Assembly (NCBI GenBank): GCA_002353815.1
Contig: DEKK01000003.1
Span: 262,481-326,480 of the forward strand
From: Bifidobacteriaceae bacterium UBA2724
GTDB lineage: Bacteria; Actinomycetota; Actinomycetes; Actinomycetales; Bifidobacteriaceae
Reading direction: 5' to 3'
DNA length: 64,000 nucleotides
Below are positions 1-9,595 of this stretch, in pieces (within the stretch, counting starts at the first letter, position 1; every line of letters starts with the position of its first letter). The position numbers and the translations under genes were made by a program. Under the pieces are notes generated by a model. That model was given only the letters and a program-made list of their open reading frames with translations. It did no database searches and had not been told where the DNA came from.

Positions 1-2
1 CA

Positions 3-977
3 TTCGCCAGTTTCGAGCAGGATTTCGCTGACATGGGCGACCCCACGATCGCCGAAATGAACGCCGCGCTGGAACGCAATGAGAATCCCGGCGACACGGC
101 TTCCGCGAACGGTGCCGAGCCGACGTCGGGCACCGCGAACGGGGCCGAGGACGATGATGACGATTTCGCCAACGACCTCGGTTCGCTGGATGGCTCCGAT
201 GGCTCCGGCGATTCTGGAAATCCCGGAGCCGACGACGATGACGACGATTTCGAGTCCGACCTCAACGACGTCGCCGATTTCGAAGACGACCTCATGCAGA
301 TGCTCGGTGAGAAGGCACGCTGCGCCGTGCTCGTCACCCAGCTCAAGCAACCCGACATGCTCGCCGCGCTGTGCGTCCTCGCTGAAATCGACGCGTACGC
401 CGTCCCCAGCCCCGCTGGCTGCATCGCCGTGCTCAAGGACCTCGCGGCCGACCATCCTGAGCACAGCGCCAAGGCGTTTTCCAAACTCGTGCCCAACACC
501 GTGTCAATCCTGCTTGTCAACCGCGCCGGGCACATCGAGTCGCACCCGTGGGAACGCGGCGTGCAGGGGGAGCAGTTCCCTCCGCCGCTCGTCTTCTCGA
601 ACGAGCCGTCGTTCCTCGAGGATTTCATGATCGGCCAGATCGAGCTGCCCGAGCTGCTCGGCGAATACAAGGACTCGATCATCGACACCGACAAGGTGAA
701 CCGCGCCAAGGCCTTCGCGATCATCCAGAACATGGTCGACAGGGCCAACAAGGCCAAGCGCCGCCGGTTCGGGTTCGGTTTCCGCCGCCATCATGACGAC
801 GACCCGGGCTTCGACGAAAGCCTTGGCGAAATTCGACGCGGCGGAACCGACCCGTCGTCGGCTTTCGACGATGGAAACGATGCCGACGACGACAATGGCG
901 CCCCTGGCAACGGGGGCACCGGAAACGCCGACGGCGACGGCACCGCGGGCGGCGATGCCCCGGGCGGAACGAAATAG
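3..977 (+). CDS. Conserved hypothetical protein of the histidine operon (5' end cut off by window)
   Basis: The reading frame is open back to the first bases of the window, so the first ATG seen (33) is probably internal and the gene is partial. The N-terminal third is very acidic and disordered, with repeated runs of aspartate. A folded-looking middle segment (about residues 95-240) follows, and the C-terminus is Gly/Asp/Asn rich after a short basic RRRFGF patch. I recognise no enzyme motif. It lies directly upstream of hisH in the same direction, and proteins of this kind sit in the bifidobacterial his operon between hisB and hisH. The function is unknown; a role linked to histidine synthesis is only inferred from position. 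Confidence 0.7.
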   Translation, partial: FASFEQDFADMGDPTIAEMNAALERNENPGDTASANGAEPTSGTANGAEDDDDDFANDLGSLDGSDGSGDSGNPGADDDDDDFESDLNDVADFEDDLMQMLGEKARCAVLVTQLKQPDMLAALCVLAEIDAYAVPSPAGCIAVLKDLAADHPEHSAKAFSKLVPNTVSILLVNRAGHIESHPWERGVQGEQFPPPLVFSNEPSFLEDFMIGQIELPELLGEYKDSIIDTDKVNRAKAFAIIQNMVDRANKAKRRRFGFGFRRHHDDDPGFDESLGEIRRGGTDPSSAFDDGNDADDDNGAPGNGGTGNADGDGTAGGDAPGGTK

Positions 978-1123
978 GCGCACAATAGGAACCATGTAAT
1001 AAATACCGCACACCGTCACGGTAGAGTGATGTGTGCAAAGCCGTGCAGACAGCCAGCGCATGCATGCGGCCGGTGTCTTGCGGCAGGCAAGCCCTCGCGG
1101 CGTGAACCGGCACAAGGAGACCC

Positions 1124-1768
1124 ATGACCTCGGTAGTTGTTTTTGACTATGGATTCGGAAACGTGCGTTCGATGGTGCGCGCCGTCGCCAATCTTGGCAT
1201 CGACGTGGAGCTCACCTCGGATACGGCCAAGGCCATGGAGGCCGACGGCGTGGTGGTGCCGGGCGTTGGCGCCTTCGAGGCCTGCGTGGAGGGGCTGCGC
1301 CGCGCCGGCGGCGACGAAGTCGTCTACAATCGCGTTGCGAAGGGGCGTCCCGTGCTCGGCGTGTGCGTGGGCATGCAAGTCATGTTCGACTTCGGCTATG
1401 AAAGCGGCGTCCCCACCGAGGGACTGGGTCTGCTCGGCGGCGACGTGAGCCGTCTCGACGCGCCCGTGGTGCCCCACATGGGATGGAACACCGTGCAGAC
1501 GCCCGAGGGTTCCGTGCTGTTCCACGGCATCGAGGACGAACGGTTCTATTTCGTTCACTCCTATGCATGCATGGATCCGACGCGCGGCGGTCGCAGCAGC
1601 GCATGCCTGCCCGATGACGCCGAGTTGCGCGTGACCACGTGCACGTATGGCAAGAGCACCTTCGCAGCCGCCGTGGAATGCGGTCCGCTGTCGCTCACGC
1701 AGTTCCACCCGGAGAAATCCGCCGACGCCGGCGCGACGCTCCTGCGCAACTGGATCTCAACCTTCTGA
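1124..1768 (+). CDS. hisH: Imidazole glycerol phosphate synthase, glutaminase subunit HisH
   Basis: Class I glutamine amidotransferase subunit that releases ammonia from glutamine for HisF in histidine biosynthesis, in the cytoplasm. The 214-residue length is normal for the family. The opening FDYGFGNVRS segment, the nucleophile Cys81 in GVCVGMQ and the His195/Glu197 pair in QFHPEK form the expected catalytic triad. The ATG has a good AAGGAG ribosome site at 1114-1119. hisA/priA follows after 144 bases. hisF is not in this window, so the partner subunit must be encoded elsewhere. Confidence 0.97.
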   Translation: MTSVVVFDYGFGNVRSMVRAVANLGIDVELTSDTAKAMEADGVVVPGVGAFEACVEGLRRAGGDEVVYNRVAKGRPVLGVCVGMQVMFDFGYESGVPTEGLGLLGGDVSRLDAPVVPHMGWNTVQTPEGSVLFHGIEDERFYFVHSYACMDPTRGGRSSACLPDDAELRVTTCTYGKSTFAAAVECGPLSLTQFHPEKSADAGATLLRNWISTF

Positions 1769-1912
1769 CACCAGGCATCCGGCCGTCCGGCGCGATTGCG
1801 CGTTGTGCAGCCCGCCATCCGACCGTGCCCGGTGGCCGTGCGTGCGGCTTCAATGCCCCGCGCGTGATAGGCGGCCGCTGGACGCAACAACAATGAAAGG
1901 ACACAGAGACAT

Positions 1913-2635
1913 ATGATCACGCTTCTCCCCGCAGTGGATGTGCGTTATGGCAAGGCTGTGCGCCTGCGCCAGGGCGAGTCCGGATCCGAGACGGATTACG
2001 GCAGCCCGCTCGAGGCCGCCCGGACATGGGTGGACAACGGCGCCGAATGGATCCATCTCGTCGACCTCGATGCGGCCTTCGGCACCGGTGACAACCGCGC
2101 GCAGCTCAGCCAGATCGTCGCCACGCTGGGAGACAAGGTGAAGATCGAGCTGTCCGGCGGCATCCGCGATGACGAATCCCTGGCGGCGGCCCTCGAAGCC
2201 GGCGCCGCGCGGGTCAACATCGGCACCGCGGCCCTCGAGAACCCCGAGTGGACGGCAGCGGCCATCAAGAAGTACGGCGACCGCGTGGCCGTCGGACTCG
2301 ACGTGCGCGGGCACACCCTGGCGGCGCGCGGCTGGACGCGCGAGGGCGGCGACCTGTTCGAGACCATCGACATGCTCAACAAGGCGGGCTGCAGCCGTTA
2401 CGTGGTCACCGACGTGAAGCGCGACGGCATGATGAGCGGTCCCAACTGCGACCTGCTGCGCGAGGTGGCCGAGCGCACCGATGCCAAGGTCACGGCTTCG
2501 GGCGGCATCTCGTCGCTCGACGACATCCGCAACATCGCGGCGATCGGCGGGAACGTGGATGCCGCGATCCTGGGCAAGTCGCTGTACGCCAAGGCGTTCA
2601 CCCTCGAAGAGGCGCTCGAGGTTTCGCGTTCCTGA
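1913..2635 (+). CDS. hisA: Phosphoribosyl isomerase A (HisA; PriA type, likely also TrpF activity)
   Basis: A (beta/alpha)8 barrel that isomerises ProFAR to PRFAR in histidine synthesis. The sequence follows the actinobacterial PriA pattern (LPAVDV start, [20 protein letters not shown]). In actinobacteria PriA also performs the TrpF reaction of tryptophan synthesis; dual activity is inferred from the family and not proven here. Likely catalytic acids are Asp9 and Asp167 in VVTDVKRDG. The 240-residue length is usual. It is co-directional with hisH, and a terminator at 2650 separates it from glnA. Confidence 0.95.
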   Translation: MITLLPAVDVRYGKAVRLRQGESGSETDYGSPLEAARTWVDNGAEWIHLVDLDAAFGTGDNRAQLSQIVATLGDKVKIELSGGIRDDESLAAALEAGAARVNIGTAALENPEWTAAAIKKYGDRVAVGLDVRGHTLAARGWTREGGDLFETIDMLNKAGCSRYVVTDVKRDGMMSGPNCDLLREVAERTDAKVTASGGISSLDDIRNIAAIGGNVDAAILGKSLYAKAFTLEEALEVSRS

Positions 2636-2649
2636 CGGAGACGGCGTGG

Positions 2650-2675
2650 AAGTCCCGGGGGAGACCGGGACTTTT
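2650..2675 (+). terminator. Intrinsic terminator after hisA/priA
   Basis: A perfect 9-bp stem (AAGTCCCGG at 2650-2658, CCGGGACTT at 2665-2673) with a 6-base loop is followed by a short T stretch. It begins 14 bases after the hisA stop and ends before the glnA ribosome site, so glnA probably has its own promoter or is reached only by read-through. Confidence 0.75.
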
Positions 2676-2728
2676 CAAGTAAATCATTGTTAAAGTATCT
2701 GCAACAATTGCAGAGGAAGATGGACGAC

Positions 2729-4066
2729 ATGAATAAACAGCAAGAGTTCGTCATGCGCACCGTGGAGGAACGTGACGTCCACTTCATTCGTCTGTGGTTC
2801 ACCGATGTGCTCGGACAGCTGAAGTCCGTTGCGATCGCACCAGCTGAGCTTGAATCGGCGTTCGAGGAAGGCCTCGGATTCGATGGTTCTGCCGTCGAGG
2901 GACTCACCCGTGTGTCGGAAGACGACATGATCGCCAAACCCGATCCCGCAACGTTCCAGATCCTTCCATGGCGTGGCGGCCCGCAGGGAACCGCCCGCAT
3001 TTTCTGCGACGTGCTCACGCCCGAAGGCTCGCCGTCGCTCGGTGACCCTCGCTACGTGCTCAAGCGCACGCTTGGCAAGGCGAAAGAGAAAGGCTTCACC
3101 TTCTATACCCACCCCGAGATCGAGTTCTACCTGTTCGAAAAGCAGGATGATTACTCGGTTCCGCCCACGCCGATCGACCAGGGCAGCTATTTCGACCACG
3201 TGCCGCGCAGCCCGGGCATGGACTTCCGCCGCGCCACGGTCAATCTGCTGGAGCAGATGGGTATCTCGGTCGAGTACTCGCACCATGAGTCCGGCCCCGG
3301 CCAGAATGAGATCGACCTGCGCTATGCAGACGCCCTGACCACCGCCGACAACATCATGACGTTCCGCACGGTCGTCAAGGAGATTTCGCTGGAACGTGGC
3401 ATCAGTGCCTCGTTCATGCCGAAGCCCATGACCGGCCAGCCCGGTTCCGGCATGCATACGCACATGTCGCTGTTCGAAGGCGACGAGAACGCGTTCTACG
3501 AGGCGGGGCAGGAATTCAACATGTCCACCACCGCCCGCCAGTTCGCCGCCGGCATCTTGTATCATGCCGCCGAAATCACCGCCGTGTGCGACCAGTACGT
3601 CAATTCCTACAAGCGGCTGTGGGGCGGCGCCGAGGCCCCGAGCTACATCTGCTGGGGCCACAACAACCGGTCCGCGCTGCTGCGCATCCCGCAGTACAAG
3701 CCAGGCAAGGGCAACTCCGCGCGCATGGAATACCGTGCGCTCGACCCTGTCGCCAACCCGTACCTCGCGTATTCGCTGCTTCTGGCTTCCGGTCTCGACG
3801 GCATCGAGAAGAAGATGGAGCTGGGCGACCCGACAAGCGACGACGTGTGGGAGCTCACCGACGCCGAGCGCCAGGCCATGGGCATCCAGCCGCTGCCGGA
3901 TTCCCTCGACACCGCCCTCAAGGTGATGGAGAAGTCCGACTTCGTGGCGGATGTGCTTGGCGAGCATGTGTTCGAGTACTTCCTGCGCAACAAGCGCCAG
4001 GAGTGGAACGAATACCGTCTGCAGGTCACGCCGTTCGAGCTCAAGAGGTATCTGCCCCGTCTGTAA
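2729..4066 (+). CDS. glnA: Glutamine synthetase, type I (alpha subclass)
   Basis: Makes glutamine from glutamate, ammonia and ATP; cytoplasmic dodecamer. The ATG at 2729 was chosen over an upstream TTG (2687) and ATG (2720) because AGAGGAAG at 2712-2719 is correctly spaced for it; this gives 445 residues, starting MNKQQEFV. Visible signatures are FDGSAVEG, the GMHTHMSL metal/ATP motif and PGKGNSARMEYR. The region that carries the adenylylated tyrosine in beta-type enzymes (NLYDLP-like) has no such motif and there is no 25-residue insertion, which places it in subclass I-alpha. Control is therefore probably by feedback or transcription, not by adenylylation. A terminator follows at 4208. Confidence 0.95.
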   Translation: MNKQQEFVMRTVEERDVHFIRLWFTDVLGQLKSVAIAPAELESAFEEGLGFDGSAVEGLTRVSEDDMIAKPDPATFQILPWRGGPQGTARIFCDVLTPEGSPSLGDPRYVLKRTLGKAKEKGFTFYTHPEIEFYLFEKQDDYSVPPTPIDQGSYFDHVPRSPGMDFRRATVNLLEQMGISVEYSHHESGPGQNEIDLRYADALTTADNIMTFRTVVKEISLERGISASFMPKPMTGQPGSGMHTHMSLFEGDENAFYEAGQEFNMSTTARQFAAGILYHAAEITAVCDQYVNSYKRLWGGAEAPSYICWGHNNRSALLRIPQYKPGKGNSARMEYRALDPVANPYLAYSLLLASGLDGIEKKMELGDPTSDDVWELTDAERQAMGIQPLPDSLDTALKVMEKSDFVADVLGEHVFEYFLRNKRQEWNEYRLQVTPFELKRYLPRL

Positions 4067-4449
4067 TATGCTGACTCCGGTGCATGGCAGCGTTTGCTTG
4101 TGCATGGGCCGGCAGGCGGCCGGTGTGGCGGTGCATCGTGCCATGGCGGCGATTCGCCGGCGCAGGACGACGAGTCCGGGGCGCGTCCCTGCACTGTGAC
4201 GTATATGAAGCGCCCGTCTCATGTGATGAAGCGGGCGCTTTTCGTATGGGGCCGTCATTCGTGGCGATGGGCTGATGGATATCGCCCGTGGCTGGTCGCC
4301 GTCGATCGACCACGGGCGAGGGGCACCAAGGTGCCAGCTGGCCTCCTTCGTTTGGGAACGGTTCGCGTCGGTGCGGCTGGTTGTGCTGATATGGCGTCAG
4401 TCGTGTGGTTCGGCTGGTTGAGAGGGCGGTGTCAGCCTGGGATGCGGTG
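4067..4449. other. Intergenic region between glnA and the tetR-like gene
   Basis: This 383-base stretch between convergent genes has no supported coding sequence. It contains the glnA terminator (4208-4242) and a second inverted repeat of 9 bp (CGCCCGTGG at 4283-4291, CCACGGGCG at 4310-4318) that lacks a T tract. Possible reading frames here have poor codon use and no ribosome site. Confidence 0.6.
4208..4243 (+). terminator. Intrinsic terminator downstream of glnA
   Basis: A perfect 9-bp stem, AAGCGCCCG (4208-4216) with CGGGCGCTT (4232-4240), has a 15-base loop and is followed by TTC. It sits about 140 bases after the glnA stop. Confidence 0.7.
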
Positions 4450-5175
4450 TCAGTCGTCCGCCACGTTGCCGATGGTGTTCGGCGAGTCGGCGCTGTCGTA
4501 GAATCCGAAATCCTGGAGCGTATCGCCGTCGGTGTTCGTGTCGACCGACGCGCCGATGAGCAGCATGGCGGGGTCCGATCCCTTGGGCGTGACCTCGTTG
4601 TGGCGCATGAGCAGACAGAACGGCTCGACCAGGTCGAGCAGCGTCTTGGCGAACTCGTCGCGCGAAATCACCAGGTCGTTGCACGCGTTCTGGTACATGA
4701 GGTCGTATGCGACGAAGCACAGGTACGACATGCAGCGTCGGTCGCGCTCCGTCACCTTCTTGCCGGCGGTGCGCATGTCATCGAGCAAGGCGAGATAGAT
4801 GTTGACCACAATGCGGCGCAGGATGTAGCGGAGGTTGGGCGACGTGGCGAAGCGTTCCACGAAATCGTGGTAGCGGTCGTGGAACTCATAGACGTAGTCC
4901 GCCGACGCGCTGACGAGAGCCGAGATGTTGTCGCTGTCAAAAACGACCTTGCGACGGTGCAGGTATTCGATGAACACCTTCCAGTAGCTGAAATACGAGT
5001 CGTGCAGGTCGCCGATGGACGAGAAATACGAATAGAAGGTATTGCGGGTGAGGTCGGCTTTCCGGGCTACGTCGGTGACCGTGATGCGTTGCGCGGGTTT
5101 TTCCCTCAGCAACTCTGCATATGCCTCATGCAAAGCCTTCAGAGAACGTTCCGCATTCCTGTATTTAGCAGCCAT
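4450..5175 (-). CDS. TetR/AcrR family transcriptional regulator
   Basis: The N-terminus (about residues 10-55) has the TetR DNA-binding fold, with RITVTDVARKADLTRNTFYSYFSSIGDL as helix-turn-helix and the typical TFYSYF recognition segment. The C-terminal part (about 60-240) is the variable ligand and dimerisation region and gives no clue to the ligand. The length of 241 residues is slightly long for the family. It is transcribed alone and no transporter or enzyme is beside it (hrpA lies upstream in the same direction), so the target is unknown; autoregulation of its own promoter is usual in the family. Confidence 0.85.
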   Translation of the reverse strand: MAAKYRNAERSLKALHEAYAELLREKPAQRITVTDVARKADLTRNTFYSYFSSIGDLHDSYFSYWKVFIEYLHRRKVVFDSDNISALVSASADYVYEFHDRYHDFVERFATSPNLRYILRRIVVNIYLALLDDMRTAGKKVTERDRRCMSYLCFVAYDLMYQNACNDLVISRDEFAKTLLDLVEPFCLLMRHNEVTPKGSDPAMLLIGASVDTNTDGDTLQDFGFYDSADSPNTIGNVADD

Positions 5176-5362
5176 GATATGAAGTTACACCGTTCCTAGA
5201 CATGTATCAGCACACTGTGAATTATTGTACATTCAACTCTCGGTCTGTCCTTTATTTTCTCCTGATTGTGGCGGTTTTGAAGAGAAATTTTGGAATTTCA
5301 TGTCTTTGTGCTCCGATGGGAGACACATTTCGGGGGAAATGCACAGAATTGGGCACCGTGGC

Positions 5363-5401
5363 AGAGCTCACCGGCGCCTGCGCCGGGGCGCGGCGAGCTC
5401 T
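5363..5401 (-). terminator. Strong hairpin after hrpA
   Basis: Nested palindromes lie just beyond the hrpA stop: AGAGCTC (5363-5369) pairs with GAGCTCT (5395-5401), and inside it CCGGCGC (5371-5377) pairs with GCGCCGG (5380-5386). There is no clear T run on the minus strand, so it may be a weak or Rho-assisted terminator. Confidence 0.45.
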
Positions 5402-5404
5402 GGA

Positions 5405-8400
5405 TCATTCGTTCATGGCTTTCTTCATGCGCTTGATGCTCACCGGATGCGGAGTTCCCAGTTCCTGCGCCCACAGCGACACGAGGAAATCCTCGTACAT
5501 CCACCGCACGCGTTCCGCGCGGTCGAGCGCGGCATCATGCCCGGCGCCCGCAGGTGCCGCCTTCGCCGCCTTGGCGGCGTCGTCCACCAGGGCATGCGCC
5601 TCCTCGGCCTGCCACGCCCAGCGCACATCGCGGTCCTTGTCGTTCTTCGCCTTGTCGAGGCGCATGATGTCGGCATGCAGATAGCGTTCGATGTTCGGCA
5701 GGGCATATGGGGGAGCCGCGCCGACGAACCCAGGGAACACGAGGGTGCCGATGTGCTCGCGGATCGATTGCAGCACCGACAGCAGCGGCAACGAGGCGGG
5801 GCCGGACACGGCGCGGTCCACTTCGGCATATCGCCGCAGAATCGCGATGACGTCATGCGCCACGGCGTAGACGGTGTCTTCGTAGATTTCGCCCACCGAC
5901 GCAATGGCATCGGCCAGCTCGTCGTCGGTCGAGCACGAGTCGATTGTGGGAAGCAGGCGTTTGACGGCGGCACGCTGCAGGTCCTCGACCAACGCCGCGG
6001 TGGAATCGTACGGCGCGGATGCGAGCATGAGTGCCTCGGCGCCCAGCCAGCGCGATGAAATCCGCTCAGACGGCATGCGCAGGGCATCCATGGCGGCGTC
6101 CCACAGCAGTTCCCTGCGTGGTCGGATCGTGGCGCCCGCCTTGTGCAGCAGGTCGGCTTTGCGGACCACCTGTCCTTGCTCGCCGGCGCGCTGTGCTTCC
6201 CTGGTGATGGTGCTGCGCGCGGAGTCCAGTGCCTCGCGTTCGAAACGCTTCTGCAGTTCCACGAGGTCCTTTGATGTGCCCAGCACCTGGGGCTTGGCGC
6301 GCCGCGGGCGACGGTGCCGCCCATGGGCGCGGTCATCCGCCGGATGCGGTGTCTGCTCGATGCTGAAGGTGAGCCGCAGATGGGGCGGCATCTTGTCGGT
6401 GCGTTCCTGCGACCACACCTCGGGATGCAGCTGGGCGCCGACGGTGGCGATCGCCGCCTGCGTGAACACATGCTCGAAATCCGGCACTTGGGCCGCGGCA
6501 TCGAGTTCGTCGCCGTTGTGAGGCGTCGCCGAACCCGGAAGCGTGGGATAGTTGGCGTCGATCCACTCGCGGATTTTCACTGCCGTGTCCGGGGCGGGCA
6601 CGAATTGCACGCGCAGCGCCTTGGGCAGCGATTTGATGGTCGCCACGATGAGGTCGTCGAGGAATCCCGGCACCGTCCACGTGAACTGCCCCGGCGTCAG
6701 GCGCGACAGCATGGAGATCGGAATGTGCACGGTGATGCCGTCGTTGTCGGCCTTCGGATCGTAGACGTACGTGAGGCGCAGCGATATCTCGCGGCCATCG
6801 GTGCCGCGCGTCACCCAATGGTCGGGATACGCGTCGAGATCGGCGGCGTCGGTGGTCTGCAGCCGCTGCACCTTCGACGGGTCGAAATCCAGCAGATGCG
6901 GGTCGGCGTCATGGTGCGACTTCCACCAGGCGCCCAGGGCCGCGAGGCTGGTGGCCTCCTGCGGCAGCACCGCGTCATAGAACTGAGCGAGGTCTTCGTC
7001 GTCGACAGCGTCGACGACGCGGCGCGTGCGGTTCGTCTCCTCGTCGGCGCGCTCGACGATCTGCCGGTTGCGCTCGACGAAGGAATCGTACGGGAAACGC
7101 TCGTGGATGTCGCCCTCGATCAATCCCTGCCGAATGAGGAACATGCGGGCCTCGGCGGGGTTCACGCGCGCCCACTGCACGGTGCGTCCCTGCACGATGG
7201 GCAGGCCGTACAGCAGCACCGTCGCGGACGCCACGGCGGCGCCGGCGGAACCCGACCAATGCGGTTCGGAATACGTGGTGCGTGTCAGGTCGCCGGCGAG
7301 CGGCTCGGCCCACGCCGGATCGATTGCCGCTGCGGAACGCGCCCACAGGCGGCTTGTCTCCACGAGCTCACCCGCCATCACCCAGCTGGGCGTGGCGGCG
7401 GCGGTGGCGCTCGCGGGGAACAGCCCGAAATGCACGCCGCGCGCGCCCTGGTAGTCGTTCTTCGACATCTTTGCGGCGCGTTTCATTGCGCGGGCGCGTG
7501 CGGCGCCGGTCAGTCCCGCGAACTGTGACGCCTTGGGCTGGCGCACCACCTGCATGCCGATGTTCGACAGCAGGCCCGACAGCATGCACTGGTGAATCGT
7601 GTCGCCGTTCCACGAGCAGACGAGCGAATGCGCCGCCTGCTGGTTGATCGGCAGCTGCCTGATCCGGAGGTCGGGACGCGACACGGGCTGCGGGTCGCCG
7701 ACCGTGAAATGCAGCGCGCGGCACATGTCCCGAAGCTGCGAATACAGGTCGCGCCACTGGATCATCCGCAGGTAGTTCATGTATTCGCGCTTGCAGCGGC
7801 GCCGCACGGAGGAGTTCGATGGCTCGCCGTCGGCCTGCCAGAAGGAATCCCAGATGTTGAGCGCGGTGAGGAAGTCCGACGTCGCGTCGGCGTAGCGGTT
7901 GTGGATGCGGTCGGCTTCGTCGCGTTTCTCCTCGGGGCGCTCGCGGGGGTCCTGGAGGCTCATGAAGGAGGTGATGACGAGTATCGCGGCGAGCACGTCG
8001 GGCGTGGAACGCGACGCCTGCACCACCATGCGGCCCAGGCGCACGTCGATGGGCAGGTGGGCCAGCTGGCGTCCGATCTTGGTCAGGCGCACGTCCCCGC
8101 CGTGACGCGAGCGCGCGATGGCGCCGAGCTCGGTCAGCTCGTTGAAGCCGTCGGACACGGCCTTCATGTCAGGAGGGTCGATGAATCCGAAGCCGGTCAC
8201 GTCGCGCGCGGTGCGGGCAACGCCGACCGACAGCATCTGCAGGATCACCGATCCCAGCGACGTGCGCAGGATCTCGGGGTCCGTGAAGCGCGGACGTTGC
8301 TCATAGTCGTCGTTGGAATACAGCCGTATCGCGATGCCGTCCGCGACGCGTCCGCATCGGCCTGCACGCTGGTCGGCGCTCGCCTGCGAAATCGGCTCGA

Positions 8401-9475
8401 TGGGCAGGCGCTGCACCTTTGCGGTCTTGGAATAACGAGAGATGCGCGCGAGACCAGGGTCCACCACGTAGCGGATGGACGGGACGGTGAGCGAGGTCTC
8501 GGCGACGTTCGTGGCGAGGATGATGCGCTGGTGTGTGTGCGCCTCGAAAACGCGGTGCTGCTCCTTGGCGGACAGCCGTGCGAAAAGCGGCACGATCTCG
8601 ATGGCGTCGGGGCGGCGCATGTCGTCGGCGCGAGGGCCGAAATGATGGCGCAGCGCGGCCTCGTAGTCGCGGATGTCGCGCTCGCCGGCGGCGAAGACAA
8701 GGATGTCGCGCGGGCCGCGGTCGTGGGACGAGTGGATGATGAGCTCGGCGCAGGCGCGTGCGACGGCGGTGGGCACATCCACGTCGGTCGCGTCGAAGGA
8801 GTCTGGGTCGTCGGGGTCGCGCAGCACGTCGGCGAACCCCGGCACGGAGCGCATGAGGGCCGGAGGCGCGCCCAGCGGCTCGTAGACGACCTGCACGGGG
8901 TAGGTGCGGCCCGACACCTCGATGACGGGCACGGGATGGTGCAGCGTGTTTTCGAAATGTTTCTGGAATTTCTCGGAATCGATGGTCGCCGACGTGATGA
9001 TGAGCTTCAGGTCGCGGCGGCGAGGGAGCAGCGCGGTGAGATACCCCAGCAGGAAGTCGATGTTGAGGCTGCGCTCGTGCGCCTCGTCGATCATGATTGT
9101 GTCATACGACGACAGCTGCGGGTCGCTTTGTATCTGGGCGAGCAGGATGCCGTCCGTCGCGACGACGAGGCGGGTGGAGGGGGAGCTTTCGTCGGTGAAG
9201 CGTACGCGGAAACCCACCTCGCGGCCCAGCGTGACGCCGGTCTCTTCGGCGATGCGCTCGGCGACGGTGCGCGCGGCGATGCGTCGTGGCTGGGTGAGCA
9301 TGATCTTCTTGCCATGCGTGCCGCGTCCGAGTTCGAGGAGGATTTTCGGAATCTGCGTCGTTTTGCCGGAGCCGGTCTGGCCTGACACGATGACGACCTG
9401 CGATGAGCGCACGGCCTGTGCTATGTCGTCGCGGGCCGCGCTTACGGGGAGTTCGGATGGATAGCTGAAATGCAT
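5405..9475 (-). CDS. hrpA: ATP-dependent RNA helicase HrpA (DEAH box)
   Basis: A 1356-residue DEAH-box helicase. Walker A is SGQTGSGKTT ending at residue 40 and the DEAH box is at 130-133, followed by SAT (motif III), the QRAGRCGRV motif VI, a helicase-associated HA2/OB region and a long C-terminal HrpA-specific domain. The E. coli homologue is about 1300 residues and resolves stalled ribosomes on mRNA. The gene starts at the ATG complementary to 9473-9475 and is the longest in the window. It is separated by 120 bases from the methyltransferase gene and may be co-transcribed with it. Confidence 0.95.
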   Translation of the reverse strand: MHFSYPSELPVSAARDDIAQAVRSSQVVIVSGQTGSGKTTQIPKILLELGRGTHGKKIMLTQPRRIAARTVAERIAEETGVTLGREVGFRVRFTDESSPSTRLVVATDGILLAQIQSDPQLSSYDTIMIDEAHERSLNIDFLLGYLTALLPRRRDLKLIITSATIDSEKFQKHFENTLHHPVPVIEVSGRTYPVQVVYEPLGAPPALMRSVPGFADVLRDPDDPDSFDATDVDVPTAVARACAELIIHSSHDRGPRDILVFAAGERDIRDYEAALRHHFGPRADDMRRPDAIEIVPLFARLSAKEQHRVFEAHTHQRIILATNVAETSLTVPSIRYVVDPGLARISRYSKTAKVQRLPIEPISQASADQRAGRCGRVADGIAIRLYSNDDYEQRPRFTDPEILRTSLGSVILQMLSVGVARTARDVTGFGFIDPPDMKAVSDGFNELTELGAIARSRHGGDVRLTKIGRQLAHLPIDVRLGRMVVQASRSTPDVLAAILVITSFMSLQDPRERPEEKRDEADRIHNRYADATSDFLTALNIWDSFWQADGEPSNSSVRRRCKREYMNYLRMIQWRDLYSQLRDMCRALHFTVGDPQPVSRPDLRIRQLPINQQAAHSLVCSWNGDTIHQCMLSGLLSNIGMQVVRQPKASQFAGLTGAARARAMKRAAKMSKNDYQGARGVHFGLFPASATAAATPSWVMAGELVETSRLWARSAAAIDPAWAEPLAGDLTRTTYSEPHWSGSAGAAVASATVLLYGLPIVQGRTVQWARVNPAEARMFLIRQGLIEGDIHERFPYDSFVERNRQIVERADEETNRTRRVVDAVDDEDLAQFYDAVLPQEATSLAALGAWWKSHHDADPHLLDFDPSKVQRLQTTDAADLDAYPDHWVTRGTDGREISLRLTYVYDPKADNDGITVHIPISMLSRLTPGQFTWTVPGFLDDLIVATIKSLPKALRVQFVPAPDTAVKIREWIDANYPTLPGSATPHNGDELDAAAQVPDFEHVFTQAAIATVGAQLHPEVWSQERTDKMPPHLRLTFSIEQTPHPADDRAHGRHRRPRRAKPQVLGTSKDLVELQKRFEREALDSARSTITREAQRAGEQGQVVRKADLLHKAGATIRPRRELLWDAAMDALRMPSERISSRWLGAEALMLASAPYDSTAALVEDLQRAAVKRLLPTIDSCSTDDELADAIASVGEIYEDTVYAVAHDVIAILRRYAEVDRAVSGPASLPLLSVLQSIREHIGTLVFPGFVGAAPPYALPNIERYLHADIMRLDKAKNDKDRDVRWAWQAEEAHALVDDAAKAAKAAPAGAGHDAALDRAERVRWMYEDFLVSLWAQELGTPHPVSIKRMKKAMNE

Positions 9476-9595
9476 GATTCGTTCAGTATAAATGATGGTG
9501 GCGCCGCGCCGGCGGGACGAGGCGCTGGGGGTGACGTCGGATGCCGGGCGCTGGCGCCGGGTACGGTCGGCTGGTTCGCGCCCGGCGCCGGTGCG

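Noticed and set aside
1008..1036. GCACAC/GTGTGC inverted repeat in the hisH leader as an attenuator
   Set aside because: The stem is only 6 bp, there is no histidine-rich leader peptide and no T run.
4283..4318. 9-bp inverted repeat after the glnA terminator
   Set aside because: The loop is 18 bases and there is no T tract; it is too weak to call a terminator.
7592..9385. 597-codon plus-strand frame inside hrpA
   Set aside because: It mirrors the DEAH helicase region and is rich in Arg, Gly, His and Val with no motif.
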